From: Butyricimonas paravirosa
Lineage (GTDB): Bacteria; Bacteroidota; Bacteroidia; Bacteroidales; Marinifilaceae
Reading direction: 5' to 3'
Assembly (NCBI RefSeq): GCF_032878955.1
Contig: NZ_CP043839.1
Span: forward strand, 248,001 to 312,000
Length of the DNA stretch: 64,000 nucleotides
In this document: piece after piece, positions 25,360 through 34,471 of the stretch
Layout of the letters: every line of letters starts with the position of its first letter
Position numbering within the stretch: the first letter of the stretch is position 1
Notes under the pieces: model-generated
Databases searched by the model: none
Told to the model about the DNA's origin: nothing
Seen by the model: only the letters and a program-made list of their open reading frames with translations
Translations under genes and position numbers: made by a program

Positions 25360-27541
25360 ATAAAAGACTAAACGCACAAGTCACCCCGGCCATCACGATA
25401 GCCACCATGCTCATCAATTTAATCAGAATATTCAAACTCGGTCCGGAAGTATCCTTAAACGGGTCGCCCACGGTGTCGCCGATAACTGTTGCTTTATGAT
25501 TATCAGAACCTTTACCACCAAGGTTACCTTCTTCAATATACTTTTTAGCATTATCCCAAGCTCCACCTGAATTTGCCATGAAAATAGCCAGCACGAACCC
25601 GGTACCCAATCCTCCGGCCAATAACCCGATCACACCCGAAACGCCAAAGATCAATCCCATGACAACCGGAATAATAATTGCCAACAAAGACGGGAAAACC
25701 ATTTCATGTTGAGCCCCTTTCGTGGAAATCTCCACGCATTTAGCGTAATCCGGTTCTCCTTCCCCTGTCATAATTCCCTTGATTTCCCGGAATTGCCGAC
25801 GGACTTCATTCACCATTTTCTGGGCAGCACGCCCTACCGCATTCATGGTCAAACCACAGAACACGAAAGCCATCATCGAACCGATGAAGATTCCGGACAA
25901 CACCTTCGGATTCATCAAAGTAACATCATAGTAATTCATGAAATCCGTCAACGTGGCATCAGCCGTCCGTACCACGTTGTCTCCAATCTTCAACACTTCC
26001 TCACCCATCCGCAACAAACCGATCTTAATTTCCTCGATATAAGAGGCTATCAATGCTAACCCAGTCAATGCAGCCGATCCGATAGCAAATCCTTTACCCG
26101 TGGCAGCCGTCGTGTTACCCAGTGCATCCAGCGCATCCGTACGGTGACGGACTTCCTCTCCCAACTGACTCATTTCAGCGTTACCCCCGGCATTATCAGC
26201 AATCGGTCCGTAAGCATCCGTGGCCAAGGTTATACCTAACGTGGAAAGCATTCCCACTGCTGCGATACCCACACCATACAATCCCATGGACATATTGGCA
26301 AAACTAAATTCTGCCGCAAACAGGAACGAGAGAATAATACCCGCAACAATCGTAAGTACTGGGATGGCCGTTGAAATCATTCCAGTTCCAATTCCCTTGA
26401 TAATCACAGTTGCGGGACCCGTTTCCGAACTTTTAGCAATATCTTGTGTCGGTTTATAAGCATGAGAAGTGTAATATTCCGTCGCTTTCCCGATAATAAT
26501 ACCCGTTACCAACCCCACGATCACTGATCCGCATATCCAATAACTCAAACCGAGCAAATGAATCACCAAGAAACTGGCTCCCACGATTAACAAGGAACTC
26601 ACGTTAATCCCCCGATCAAGGGCCCGCAATAATTGTTGCTGAGAGGCTCCTTCTTTCGTCTTTACCAGAAATATACCGAGCAATGATAAGATCACCCCGA
26701 ATGCAGCAATCAACATCGGAGCCAATATCGCATTAAATTGTGCATCTGGCTCCATACGGAATGCCGCAGCTCCTAGCGCTGCCGTCGCCAGTATCGAACC
26801 ACAATAAGACTCGTAAAGATCGGCACCCATTCCGGCCACATCTCCCACGTTATCCCCCACGTTATCCGCGATAGTTGCCGGATTACGAGGATCATCCTCC
26901 GGAATTCCGGCTTCCACTTTACCTACCAAGTCCGCACCGACATCCGCTGCCTTCGTGAAAATCCCTCCACCCACTCTGGCGAAAAGTGCCTGCGTGGATG
27001 CTCCCATTCCGAAAGTCAGCATCGTGGTCGTAATCACGATCGCCTTTTCCGTCTCTGTAGCCTCTTCCACAAAATAATCTAATAATAACCACCATAAAGA
27101 AATATCCAATAGAGCCAGACCGACAACAACCAATCCCATGACTGCCCCCGAACGGAAAGCAACTTTCAGCCCGTCATTCAAACTCCTACGTGCAGCATTG
27201 GCTGTTCTTGCAGATGCGTAGGTAGCTGTTTTCATCCCGATATAACCGGCTAATCCGGAAAAGAATCCTCCTGTCAGGAATGCAAACCATACCCACGGAT
27301 TCTGTAAACGGGGTCCGTAAGCCATCCATGCAAAAAACGCACATAAAACAAGAAAAACAAGGGCTACCACCCGGTACTGCTGACGCAGATAAGCCATAGC
27401 TCCTTTGCGTACATGCCCGGCAATACGTTTCATCGTGTCGGTTCCTTCCGACTCTTTCATCATCCCTTTAAAAAAGATCCTTGCGAAAAGGAGAGCGGTA
27501 ATAGCACATACAGGTACTATCCAAAATAGATCGTTTAACAT
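25358..27541 (-). CDS. hppA: Membrane-bound proton/sodium-translocating pyrophosphatase
   Basis: Integral-membrane pyrophosphatase that couples PPi hydrolysis to ion pumping. The 727 residues form about 16 membrane helices. Catalytic segments are visible: DVGADLVGKVEAGIPEDDPR, then NPATIADNVGDNVGDVAGMG, and a second acidic cluster near the C terminus (GDTVGDPFKDTSGPS). The segment GNTTAATGKGFAIGSAAL has Ala where K+-independent enzymes have Lys, placing it in the K+-dependent class; Bacteroides enzymes of this class are known to pump Na+ and H+, so the same is likely here. Single gene with the palindromic repeat at its 3' end. Confidence 0.95.
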   Translation of the reverse strand: MLNDLFWIVPVCAITALLFARIFFKGMMKESEGTDTMKRIAGHVRKGAMAYLRQQYRVVALVFLVLCAFFAWMAYGPRLQNPWVWFAFLTGGFFSGLAGYIGMKTATYASARTANAARRSLNDGLKVAFRSGAVMGLVVVGLALLDISLWWLLLDYFVEEATETEKAIVITTTMLTFGMGASTQALFARVGGGIFTKAADVGADLVGKVEAGIPEDDPRNPATIADNVGDNVGDVAGMGADLYESYCGSILATAALGAAAFRMEPDAQFNAILAPMLIAAFGVILSLLGIFLVKTKEGASQQQLLRALDRGINVSSLLIVGASFLVIHLLGLSYWICGSVIVGLVTGIIIGKATEYYTSHAYKPTQDIAKSSETGPATVIIKGIGTGMISTAIPVLTIVAGIILSFLFAAEFSFANMSMGLYGVGIAAVGMLSTLGITLATDAYGPIADNAGGNAEMSQLGEEVRHRTDALDALGNTTAATGKGFAIGSAALTGLALIASYIEEIKIGLLRMGEEVLKIGDNVVRTADATLTDFMNYYDVTLMNPKVLSGIFIGSMMAFVFCGLTMNAVGRAAQKMVNEVRRQFREIKGIMTGEGEPDYAKCVEISTKGAQHEMVFPSLLAIIIPVVMGLIFGVSGVIGLLAGGLGTGFVLAIFMANSGGAWDNAKKYIEEGNLGGKGSDNHKATVIGDTVGDPFKDTSGPSLNILIKLMSMVAIVMAGVTCAFSLL

Positions 27542-27698
27542 GGTATTATATATTTGTAGTTAGTAAAAGTCGTACAAAAAATACTCGTCAAGATTTAAAC
27601 GAACCCTGATGAGTAAAAGTACAAATAAAAATGAAAAAATATTCCCGATCTTTTATTTTTTTTACAACTAAAAATAGATTTCCCTTGTTGAAAAATCA

Positions 27699-28988
27699 CT
27701 ATTCACATTTAGCATAAAGCTCGAATTGTCCCGATTCGGTAATAAGAACTTCATAGAACTCCCCTATTTGCAGTGCTTTTCCACTTGTCACGAACACTTC
27801 TTGATCCACTTCCGGGGAATCATATTGCGTACGTCCGACAAAATAATCCCCTTCTACCCGATCTATCAAAACCAAAAAACGTTTTCCCACGCATGATTCG
27901 TTGATAGCGGCAATAACCCCTTCTTGTAACGCCATCAACTTTTCAGCCCGTTTATTTTTCGTCTCTTCGGGTACATCATCCTGATAATGCTTGTCACAAT
28001 ACGTGTCATCCTCGTGAGAATATGGGAACACCCCTAAACGTTCAAATTTCATCGTTTTTACAAAATCTTCCAGTTCTTGGTAATCCTCTTCCGTCTCTCC
28101 GGGATGCCCGACCATCAGTGTTGTGCGCAAGGCAATCCCCGGCACTTCTTCCCGAATCTTGTTGATGAGATCTATCGTCTGTTGTTTTGTCACCCCTCTT
28201 CGCATCATTTTTAGCATGTGATCACTACAATGTTGCAAAGCAATATCCAAATACTTACATACGTTTTTCCGTTCCCGCATCACGGTAAGAAGTTCCATGG
28301 GAAACCCAGCCGGATAAGCATAATGCAATTTGATCCACTCGATGCCCGGTATATCTGCAATCCGGTCCACCAATTCAGCCAACCTGTTTTTTCCGTATTT
28401 ATCAATCCCGTAATAGGTAATATCCTGTGCTAACACCAACAACTCCTTCACCCCCTGTTTGGCCAGCCGTTCTGCTTCATCAACAATCTCCTCGAACGGA
28501 CGTGATTTGTATTCCCCCGTCATAATTGGAATGGCACAATAAGAACATCCCCGATTACATCCCTCGGATATTTTCAAATAAGCGTAATGTTTCGGTGTCG
28601 TCAAATGGCGCTCGTTCCGCAGTTTCTCGTCATAACTTTTACCCAATTCCGCAAGAATCCCTTTCCAATCGAATTTCCCGAAATAAGCATCCACTTCCGG
28701 GATCTCTTTCTTTAAATCCTGATCATAGCGCTGGGATAAACATCCCATAACGTATATCTTTTCAACTTCCCCCTCCTGCTTCCGTTCCACTTGCTCCAAA
28801 ATCGTATTTATAGATTCTTCCTTCGCATCCCCGATAAACCCGCAGGTATTGATGACAACAATTTTCGCATTCGAGTTTTCAACATCCACTTCAACACCAT
28901 ACCCCGCCTTCTCCAGTTGTTTCATCAATAACTCCGTATCCACTAAATTCTTGGAGCATCCCAAGCTGATAATATTTACTTTCTTCAT
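27699..28988 (-). CDS. rimO: RimO, ribosomal protein S12 methylthiotransferase
   Basis: Radical SAM enzyme that adds a methylthio group to an aspartate of ribosomal protein S12. The ATG at 28988 starts MKKVNIISLGCSKNLVDTE, the canonical N-terminal UPF0004 domain with its first cluster cysteine; the longer open frame to 29060 is unsupported. The radical SAM motif EGCNRGCSYCAIP is in the middle and a TRAM domain lies at the C terminus (VLIDRVEGDYFVGRTQYDSPEVD). About 429 residues, the usual length. A TACCTTTG -7-like element at 29009-29016 on the minus strand supports this start. Confidence 0.95.
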   Translation of the reverse strand: MKKVNIISLGCSKNLVDTELLMKQLEKAGYGVEVDVENSNAKIVVINTCGFIGDAKEESINTILEQVERKQEGEVEKIYVMGCLSQRYDQDLKKEIPEVDAYFGKFDWKGILAELGKSYDEKLRNERHLTTPKHYAYLKISEGCNRGCSYCAIPIMTGEYKSRPFEEIVDEAERLAKQGVKELLVLAQDITYYGIDKYGKNRLAELVDRIADIPGIEWIKLHYAYPAGFPMELLTVMRERKNVCKYLDIALQHCSDHMLKMMRRGVTKQQTIDLINKIREEVPGIALRTTLMVGHPGETEEDYQELEDFVKTMKFERLGVFPYSHEDDTYCDKHYQDDVPEETKNKRAEKLMALQEGVIAAINESCVGKRFLVLIDRVEGDYFVGRTQYDSPEVDQEVFVTSGKALQIGEFYEVLITESGQFELYAKCE

Positions 28989-29008
28989 GCCATATTCTAA
29001 TTTGCCGG

Positions 29009-29047
29009 CAAAGGTAATAAAATCTTCAGCGACTTTCCGTATCTTTG
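29009..29047. promoter_or_regulatory. Back-to-back -7 elements of rimO and the YgiQ-like gene
   Basis: Minus-strand TACCTTTG at 29009-29016 would serve rimO (start 28988) and plus-strand TATCTTTG at 29040-29047 would serve the gene at 29075. Both match TAnnTTTG; neither has a clear -33 TTTG at 19 bases. The two divergent genes share a short intergenic region of 86 bases. Confidence 0.45.
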
Positions 29048-29074
29048 CTGCGGAATTCAAGCAAATGCTCTATC

Positions 29075-30910
29075 ATGGATTATAATATACAACAATGGTT
29101 ACCGACCACCAAAAAAGAAGTCGAACAGCGGGGATGGAAAAGTATTGATGTCATTCTTTTCACGGGAGATGCCTACGTGGACCATCCTTCCTTTGGCGGG
29201 GCCGTTATCGGGCGACTTCTCGAATCTCTCGGACTGAACGTAGCTATCGTCCCCCAGCCCAACTGGCAGGATGATTTACGGGATTTCAAGAAATTGGGCA
29301 AACCGAATTTATTTTTTGGAATCAGTCCCGGTTGTATGGATTCCATGGTAAACCACTACACGGCAGCTAAAAGACGCCGTTCAGATGATGCCTACACCCC
29401 CGGCAACCGGAGTGGCGCACGCCCCGATATGCCGACCATTGTTTACACCAAGATATTAAAGGAACTTTTTCCCGACACTCCCGTCATTATCGGGGGGATA
29501 GAAGCCTCTTTAAGACGTTTCACCCACTACGATTATTGGAAAGATTCACTTAAACCGTCTATTCTTCATGAAAGCCAAGCAGATATGCTAGTATATGGTA
29601 TGGGAGAGAAACCTCTCACCGAAATCTGCCGGATGCTGCAAAGAGGTATTCCTTTTCAAAGTTTAACCAATATCCCGCAAACCTCCGTGATCAGGCACAA
29701 AGACGAGAAATACGCCACTAACAAGAAATGGCAAACCATCACACTCGCCTCTCACGAAGAGTGTTTATCGGACAAGCAAAAATATGCCACAAACTTCCGG
29801 TATATCGAAGAAGAATCCAATAGTATTCATGCCGCAAAACTGATACAACCTATCGGAGATGAATTAATAATCGTGAATCCGCCCTACCCGCCCATGACCA
29901 CGACAGAAATAGATGCGATTTACGATCTGCCGTTTACCCGTTTGCCCCATCCTAAATACCGGGGTAAAGAGATTCCGGCTTATAACATGATCCGCCATTC
30001 CATTACCATGCATCGCGGTTGTTTCGGGGGATGTGCCTTTTGTACGATTTCCGCCCATCAGGGAAAATTTATCGCATCCCGTTCCGAGGCATCCATTTTG
30101 CGAGAGGTTCAGCATGTTTGTGATATGCCCGACTTCAAGGGAACGATTACCGATTTAGGAGGACCTTCCGCCAACATGTACATGATCAAGGGAAAAGATC
30201 ATCGTATTTGTGAGCAATGCAAACGTCCGTCCTGCCTACACCCGACCGTGTGTAAAAACTTAAACACCAACCATTCGCACCTTTTAGACCTATATAACCA
30301 AGTGCGTAGAGACACTCGGGTGAAACACTGTTTTGTGGGTTCCGGTATCCGGTACGATCTCTCCATGCATCGCACGGGCAATAAAGAGATCGACGCCATA
30401 AACCGGGAATACTTGGAAACCGTCATCAAACACCACGTGTCCGGACGCTTTAAAGTCGCCCCGGAACACAGTTCCGACAACGTGCTACACCTGATGCGCA
30501 AACCCTCGTTCAAGCTTTTCCGGGAACTGACAGCTCGTTTCAATGCCATCAACAACAAAGAGCATTTAAAACAACAGATTATACCCTACTTCATCTCGTC
30601 TCATCCGGGATGTAGCCTAGAGGACATGGCTGACTTGGCCATCAATACCAAAGAATTGGATTTCAAGCTGGAACAAGTACAGGATTTTACCCCCACTCCC
30701 ATGACATTAGCCACGGATATGTACTATTCCGGTTTTCATCCCTACTCCCTGCGCAAAATTCAATCGGCCAAAACAGAAACCGAGAAAAAACGCCAGAACA
30801 TATTTTTCTTCTGGTACAAACGGGAATTCAAAAGTGAAATTATCGGTATCCTCACGAAACTGAAAAGAATGGATCTCGTAAAACGGTTATATTCAAATAA
30901 AAATAAATAA
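29075..30910 (+). CDS. YgiQ-family radical SAM protein
   Basis: Large radical SAM protein of the YgiQ (UPF0313) family, 611 residues from the ATG at 29075 (MDYNIQQWLPTTKKE); the frame is open 30 bases further upstream but that start would lie in the promoter. Domains: N-terminal cobalamin-binding-like region (SIDVILFTGDAYVDHPSFG; VIIGGIEASLRRFTHYDYW), the cluster motif HRGCFGGCAFCTIS in the centre with the SAM domain, and a C-terminal segment typical of YgiQ (YSGFHPYSLRKI). Its substrate is unknown. A TPR lipoprotein gene follows on the same strand 55 bases later, with its own promoter. Confidence 0.9.
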   Translation: MDYNIQQWLPTTKKEVEQRGWKSIDVILFTGDAYVDHPSFGGAVIGRLLESLGLNVAIVPQPNWQDDLRDFKKLGKPNLFFGISPGCMDSMVNHYTAAKRRRSDDAYTPGNRSGARPDMPTIVYTKILKELFPDTPVIIGGIEASLRRFTHYDYWKDSLKPSILHESQADMLVYGMGEKPLTEICRMLQRGIPFQSLTNIPQTSVIRHKDEKYATNKKWQTITLASHEECLSDKQKYATNFRYIEEESNSIHAAKLIQPIGDELIIVNPPYPPMTTTEIDAIYDLPFTRLPHPKYRGKEIPAYNMIRHSITMHRGCFGGCAFCTISAHQGKFIASRSEASILREVQHVCDMPDFKGTITDLGGPSANMYMIKGKDHRICEQCKRPSCLHPTVCKNLNTNHSHLLDLYNQVRRDTRVKHCFVGSGIRYDLSMHRTGNKEIDAINREYLETVIKHHVSGRFKVAPEHSSDNVLHLMRKPSFKLFRELTARFNAINNKEHLKQQIIPYFISSHPGCSLEDMADLAINTKELDFKLEQVQDFTPTPMTLATDMYYSGFHPYSLRKIQSAKTETEKKRQNIFFFWYKREFKSEIIGILTKLKRMDLVKRLYSNKNK

Positions 30911-30936
30911 ATATTCATTTTTTCATGATTAATCAT

Positions 30937-30944
30937 TAACTTTG
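30937..30944 (+). promoter_or_regulatory. Candidate -7 element for the TPR lipoprotein
   Basis: TAACTTTG matches TAnnTTTG, 22 bases before the ATG at 30966. It overlaps the TTG at 30942, arguing that translation begins at 30966. Confidence 0.4.
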
Positions 30945-30965
30945 AATCACGTAATTAAAAGGAAT

Positions 30966-31667
30966 ATGCGCTATTATACTTGGATAATGTTATTTTTTCT
31001 ATTCACCTCGTGTACTCACCACCAAGCCGTGAAGAGTAATCAGCGAGGTATGGACTACATTACCCGAGAGCAACCCCGGAAAGCCTTGGAAGAGTTCAAC
31101 CATGCGATCTCGTTGGACCCGGATTTCTTTTCCGCCTATTATAACCGGGCTATTATCCGGGCGAACCTCAAGCAAAATGAAGAGGCCCTTAAAGATATTA
31201 ATTACGTGATAGCCAATGTCCCTGATCATGCTCTAGCTTATTATAACCGGGGAATCATATACGAGAATCTCGGTCAGCCAACCCAAGCTATCCAGGACTA
31301 TAGTCACGCTATCAACTTACAGCCGGATTTATTGGAGGCATACCACTACCGCGGTATCGTTCGTTATGGAATGAAAGATTTAGACGGAGCCCTCGCCGAT
31401 TACAACAAGGCAATTTCCCTCGGCTTAAAATCAAGTGCCGTATATTTCAACCGAGGGGTCATCTTTCACCAGAAAGGCCAACTTAGCGATGCCATTGAAA
31501 GCTACTCCCGTTCCATTGAAATCGATCCTTCCAATGCCAGAGCCTACTATAACCGAGCTATTTCCAAGCTGATTGTCGATAATTACAAAGAAGCCCTTCA
31601 AGATTTGGAAATCTCAAAACGCCTCGGTTACTCGAAAGCAGCAGAAATTATCTCGCAATACTATTAA
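30966..31667 (+). CDS. TPR-repeat lipoprotein
   Basis: Predicted lipoprotein with MRYYTWIMLFFLFTSC as signal and lipobox from the ATG at 30966. The rest consists of about six tetratricopeptide repeats of 34 residues with the recurring pattern A-Y-Y-N-R-G/A (AYYNRAIIRANL, AYYNRGIIYENLG, AYHYRGIVRYGM, VYFNRGVIFHQKG, AYYNRAISKL). TPRs mediate protein-protein contacts, so it is probably a scaffold at the cell envelope; the partner is unknown. The stop codon is immediately followed by the stop of a convergent gene, with no spacer. Confidence 0.88.
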   Translation: MRYYTWIMLFFLFTSCTHHQAVKSNQRGMDYITREQPRKALEEFNHAISLDPDFFSAYYNRAIIRANLKQNEEALKDINYVIANVPDHALAYYNRGIIYENLGQPTQAIQDYSHAINLQPDLLEAYHYRGIVRYGMKDLDGALADYNKAISLGLKSSAVYFNRGVIFHQKGQLSDAIESYSRSIEIDPSNARAYYNRAISKLIVDNYKEALQDLEISKRLGYSKAAEIISQYY

Positions 31668-32810
31668 TTAGTCGCCAAGATCTTGTATTACCTTCTTTAA
31701 CCGATCTTGCGTAGTATAAGGATAAGTTTTGTATGTGCAATCTTCATGTAATAATTTCTGGAACCACGGCTTTTGGACTTCTTCGTGTACATCAATCCAT
31801 ATATCACTATAATCTTCCTCCGATATATTAAGATTTTCTACCAATGTTTTATCGTTCTTCGCTACATTCAGAAAATTATATAATGACTGTATAATATGAA
31901 ACTGTACATACCCTCTTCGTTTCCCAAGCGTGTATTTTAGATATAACCGAATAACTTCCCCTCCATTTTCGTGAGTATAGCGAGTATTTTCAAGTAAAAA
32001 CACCACGTAGGCTTGTACGGCACGTAATAATGGTTCATCCCACTCTTCTTCTCGCATATCCTTTAAAACATTCCCTTGTTTCATGCAGTCTTCGATATTA
32101 TAATCCGGTAAATAATTGTGCCGGAATCCATATCTAACACACCATTTTCGCACTTTTTCCCGGGGTGAATAATCAAGTAATAGAATCACAGCCATAATCC
32201 GGCCCCAGTAATACAAAGGCTCTATAATATCAATCAGCATAAGATCCCATTGGGGGGTCATTTCATATAATGCCAATCCTACATAATAAGTAAACTCTCC
32301 ATGTTTGGCAATACTCTTTAACAATGGAATACTTTCAATGTCATGAGATACCCCCAACAAGATAATTCCCATCTTGACCACTTCCCTATCCGGAGTTTCC
32401 ATGACCATCCAACGTCCTAATTCTTTCATTTGCGGAGTGATCACAACTTTTCTCGTGGCCAATTCATTTATAAAATCACGGTGATAATTAATAATGGGAA
32501 AACCTTTCAATAGATTATAAAATTCGATTTTAGCATTTATATTTCCCCGATTTACATAGGCCTGAAACATATCTGCAAGTCGTTTGATAAATTCTGGATT
32601 AATCTCTTTGTCAAACTGATAATAATCCATGTAATCGTCATACGCCGGAAAATACATACCTACATCATGTCGTAAAGGAATCCGATCCGGTAAGCAATCA
32701 AATTCATCTTCATCCGTGACATATTTTAGGGGATTCTGGACAAACCGAAATATAGATAACCGATTTTCCCAAGGCAATTTTTTATCCAAAGAATCTTTCT
32801 CCATACCCAC
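31668..32810 (-). CDS. Uncharacterised helical protein, possibly HEAT-like
   Basis: I do not recognise this 380-residue protein. It is acidic, has no signal peptide or membrane segment and appears largely alpha-helical; the stretch from about residue 100 to 320 shows paired helices with hydrophobic spacing that could be HEAT- or ARM-like (MGIILLGVSHDIESIPLLKS, then KHGEFTYYVGLALYEMTP). Tyrosine and tryptophan content is high. The start could be 32810 or the in-frame ATG at 32804. Convergent with the TPR gene and stands alone on its strand. No function is proposed. Confidence 0.75.
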   Translation of the reverse strand: MGMEKDSLDKKLPWENRLSIFRFVQNPLKYVTDEDEFDCLPDRIPLRHDVGMYFPAYDDYMDYYQFDKEINPEFIKRLADMFQAYVNRGNINAKIEFYNLLKGFPIINYHRDFINELATRKVVITPQMKELGRWMVMETPDREVVKMGIILLGVSHDIESIPLLKSIAKHGEFTYYVGLALYEMTPQWDLMLIDIIEPLYYWGRIMAVILLLDYSPREKVRKWCVRYGFRHNYLPDYNIEDCMKQGNVLKDMREEEWDEPLLRAVQAYVVFLLENTRYTHENGGEVIRLYLKYTLGKRRGYVQFHIIQSLYNFLNVAKNDKTLVENLNISEEDYSDIWIDVHEEVQKPWFQKLLHEDCTYKTYPYTTQDRLKKVIQDLGD

Positions 32811-32956
32811 GCTTTTAAGTTACACCAATAATTCATTCAAATTTACAAAAAACAAACGATATTTTTGCAAAATAGTAACTTAATTGCCAATCATATTTTA
32901 AATAATCCGAAAAATCTAAAATCGTAAATTTAAAATGAGTAATGACTTTACAAACA

Positions 32957-32992
32957 AAAAGGATGTGTCAAAAACTTTTGACACATCCTTTT
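32957..32992 (-). terminator. Strong terminator after the TPR protein gene
   Basis: Perfect 17-base arms (32957-32973 and 32976-32992, core GGATGTGTC / GACACATCC) with a two-base spacer, followed on the minus strand by TTTTTGTTTG. It is 20 bases after the stop of the gene at 33013. Confidence 0.85.
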
Positions 32993-33012
32993 ATTTCTTT
33001 TATACCTAAAGT

Positions 33013-33774
33013 TTATTTCTTTTCAACTAGTGGTGCGATAGCCTCTGCCACTTGTTTTTGCGTTTCTTTTACAGCCTCATTTGTCGGCTCAACAGTTGCA
33101 GCTTGTTTCAGATAATCCTGGGCTTTCTTGAAATCAGCCAAAGCTTTTGCCTTTTCTGCTTCATATTTTTCTTTCTCAGAAGTAGCATAAGGAGTTGCTT
33201 TTTGAAGGATAGATGCCCCATTATTGAAATAAAGAGTACCTAAACTCAACAATCCGCGTGCTTTCAATTGTTTGTTAGAAACCTGACTACTCTTTGTGAA
33301 ATTTTCCGCAGCCTTGGCAATATCGTTAGCTTTTTGGAATTTCTGACCTTCTTTAGCAAAATAATCAGAATATGCTTTTTCCAACTTCACGTTTTGTCCC
33401 GGGGTTGCTTTAATCCCGTCCTGTAACGTTTTCAACATTTCCGGAATCTTTTTCAAGTTCTCCTGAGCATCAGCCATTCCCAGATAAGAAGAGGCAACTT
33501 TGTAATTATTCTTGATAGACATACCAAAGTATTTCTCGGCATTGGCATAATCTTTCAATTTAGTTGCACAAACAGCCACGTTATAAACCGTTGCGTCATC
33601 TTTGAATTCGATTAATTTCAGGTATTGCTCCCACTTGGTAAAAGCCTCTTTATAATTCTTGGCTCTCCAAGCTGCATTACCTTCATTCTTAACTTTGCCG
33701 GATTCATCGGTCTGTGCAAATAGAGCCCCTCCTACAAACAAGCTCGTTAGAACAAATAAAAGTAGTTTCTTCAT
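33013..33774 (-). CDS. Secreted TPR-domain protein
   Basis: Exported protein of 253 residues: signal peptide MKKLLLFVLTSLFVGGALFAQ from the ATG at 33774, then repeats resembling TPRs (KNEGNAAWRAKNYKEAFTKWEQYL, AVCATKLKDYANAEKYFGMS) and a Lys/Glu-rich helical C terminus (KYEAEKAKALADFKKAQDYLKQ). Periplasmic or envelope scaffold function is likely; no enzymatic motif. A well-formed promoter precedes it at 33825-33855 and a strong terminator follows, so it is a monocistronic gene. High lysine and alanine content is as expected for such proteins. Confidence 0.85.
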   Translation of the reverse strand: MKKLLLFVLTSLFVGGALFAQTDESGKVKNEGNAAWRAKNYKEAFTKWEQYLKLIEFKDDATVYNVAVCATKLKDYANAEKYFGMSIKNNYKVASSYLGMADAQENLKKIPEMLKTLQDGIKATPGQNVKLEKAYSDYFAKEGQKFQKANDIAKAAENFTKSSQVSNKQLKARGLLSLGTLYFNNGASILQKATPYATSEKEKYEAEKAKALADFKKAQDYLKQAATVEPTNEAVKETQKQVAEAIAPLVEKK

Positions 33775-33824
33775 ATTTTCCGTGTGTTTTTGTTTAACAT
33801 GAATAAATTCGTTGTTTATGCCCA

Positions 33825-33855
33825 CTAAGATAACACTCTATTAAGAAAAATCAAA
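33825..33855 (-). promoter_or_regulatory. Promoter of the secreted TPR protein gene
   Basis: On the minus strand a -33 TTTG (33852-33855) is separated by exactly 19 bases from TATCTTAG (33825-33832), one mismatch from TAnnTTTG. The predicted start lies about 44 bases before the ATG at 33774. Confidence 0.6.
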
Positions 33856-33887
33856 AGTCTCTTAACTTATTTTTTACATTTCTCGAA

Positions 33888-34361
33888 TCATTTCACGCTA
33901 TCTGATTGATAAAGAAGAGACAAAATTTTCTTTAAACCTGCTTCATCTTCCCTGTCAAAGGCCCCTAACTGGTCGCTATCCACGTCCAGACAGCCAAAAA
34001 TACGGCCTTCGGGATCCCGCAAAGGGATTACAATCTCACTTTTCGAGGCGGCATTACAAGCGATATGCCCCGGAAATTCTTCCACGTTATCCACGATAAC
34101 CGTATCCCCGGAGTTGATCGCGGCCCAGCAAACACCCCCGTTTCGGAGTTTCTGACAAGCCACCGGCCCCTGGTAGGAACGTACAATTAAATCCCCGTCA
34201 ACCAACACGTATACCCCTGTCCAAAAAAAAGACTGCATCTTATGATGCAATACGGCCTCCATCGTTGCCAACCGGGCCCATATATCTTCCGTGGTCTGGA
34301 TATACTGCTTGATCTGATCATATAACCGGTCGTATTTTGCCAGTTTTCTTGAAGTCTCCAT
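33888..34361 (-). CDS. msrC: Free methionine-(R)-sulfoxide reductase (GAF domain)
   Basis: GAF-fold enzyme that reduces free methionine-R-sulfoxide. The 157-residue protein from the ATG at 34361 carries the family signature: FFWTGVYVLVDGDLIVRSYQG, the three conserved cysteines C69 (GPVACQ), C78 (GGVCWA) and C102 (GHIACN), and the SEIVIPL / GCLDVDSD segments. Those cysteines form the reducing disulfides in characterised fRMsr proteins. Presence of all three supports activity. It is located upstream of pepD on the opposite side of an AT-rich repeat region and is probably transcribed with it. Confidence 0.92.
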   Translation of the reverse strand: METSRKLAKYDRLYDQIKQYIQTTEDIWARLATMEAVLHHKMQSFFWTGVYVLVDGDLIVRSYQGPVACQKLRNGGVCWAAINSGDTVIVDNVEEFPGHIACNAASKSEIVIPLRDPEGRIFGCLDVDSDQLGAFDREDEAGLKKILSLLYQSDSVK

Positions 34362-34370
34362 AAAATGAAT

Positions 34371-34470
34371 GTTTATAAAGTTTATAAGGTTCGTAAAGTT
34401 CATAAGGTTTTAAGAGTATAAAATCAAGGAATCATTCTCCACTTTATAAACCTTATGAACTTTCAAACTT
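34371..34470. repeat. AT-rich iterated words with an inverted copy between pepD and msrC
   Basis: Tandem variants of GTTTATAAAGT / GTTCATAAGGT fill 34371-34410. The 16-base unit AAAGTTCATAAGGTTT (34395-34410) has an exact inverted copy at 34448-34463, giving a stem with a 37-base loop directly after the pepD stop, where it could end transcription. Confidence 0.6.
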
Positions 34471-34471
34471 A

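Noticed and set aside
34371..34470. CRISPR-like array
   Set aside because: Units are short, adjacent and degenerate, with no unique spacers; it is an iterated AT-rich repeat.
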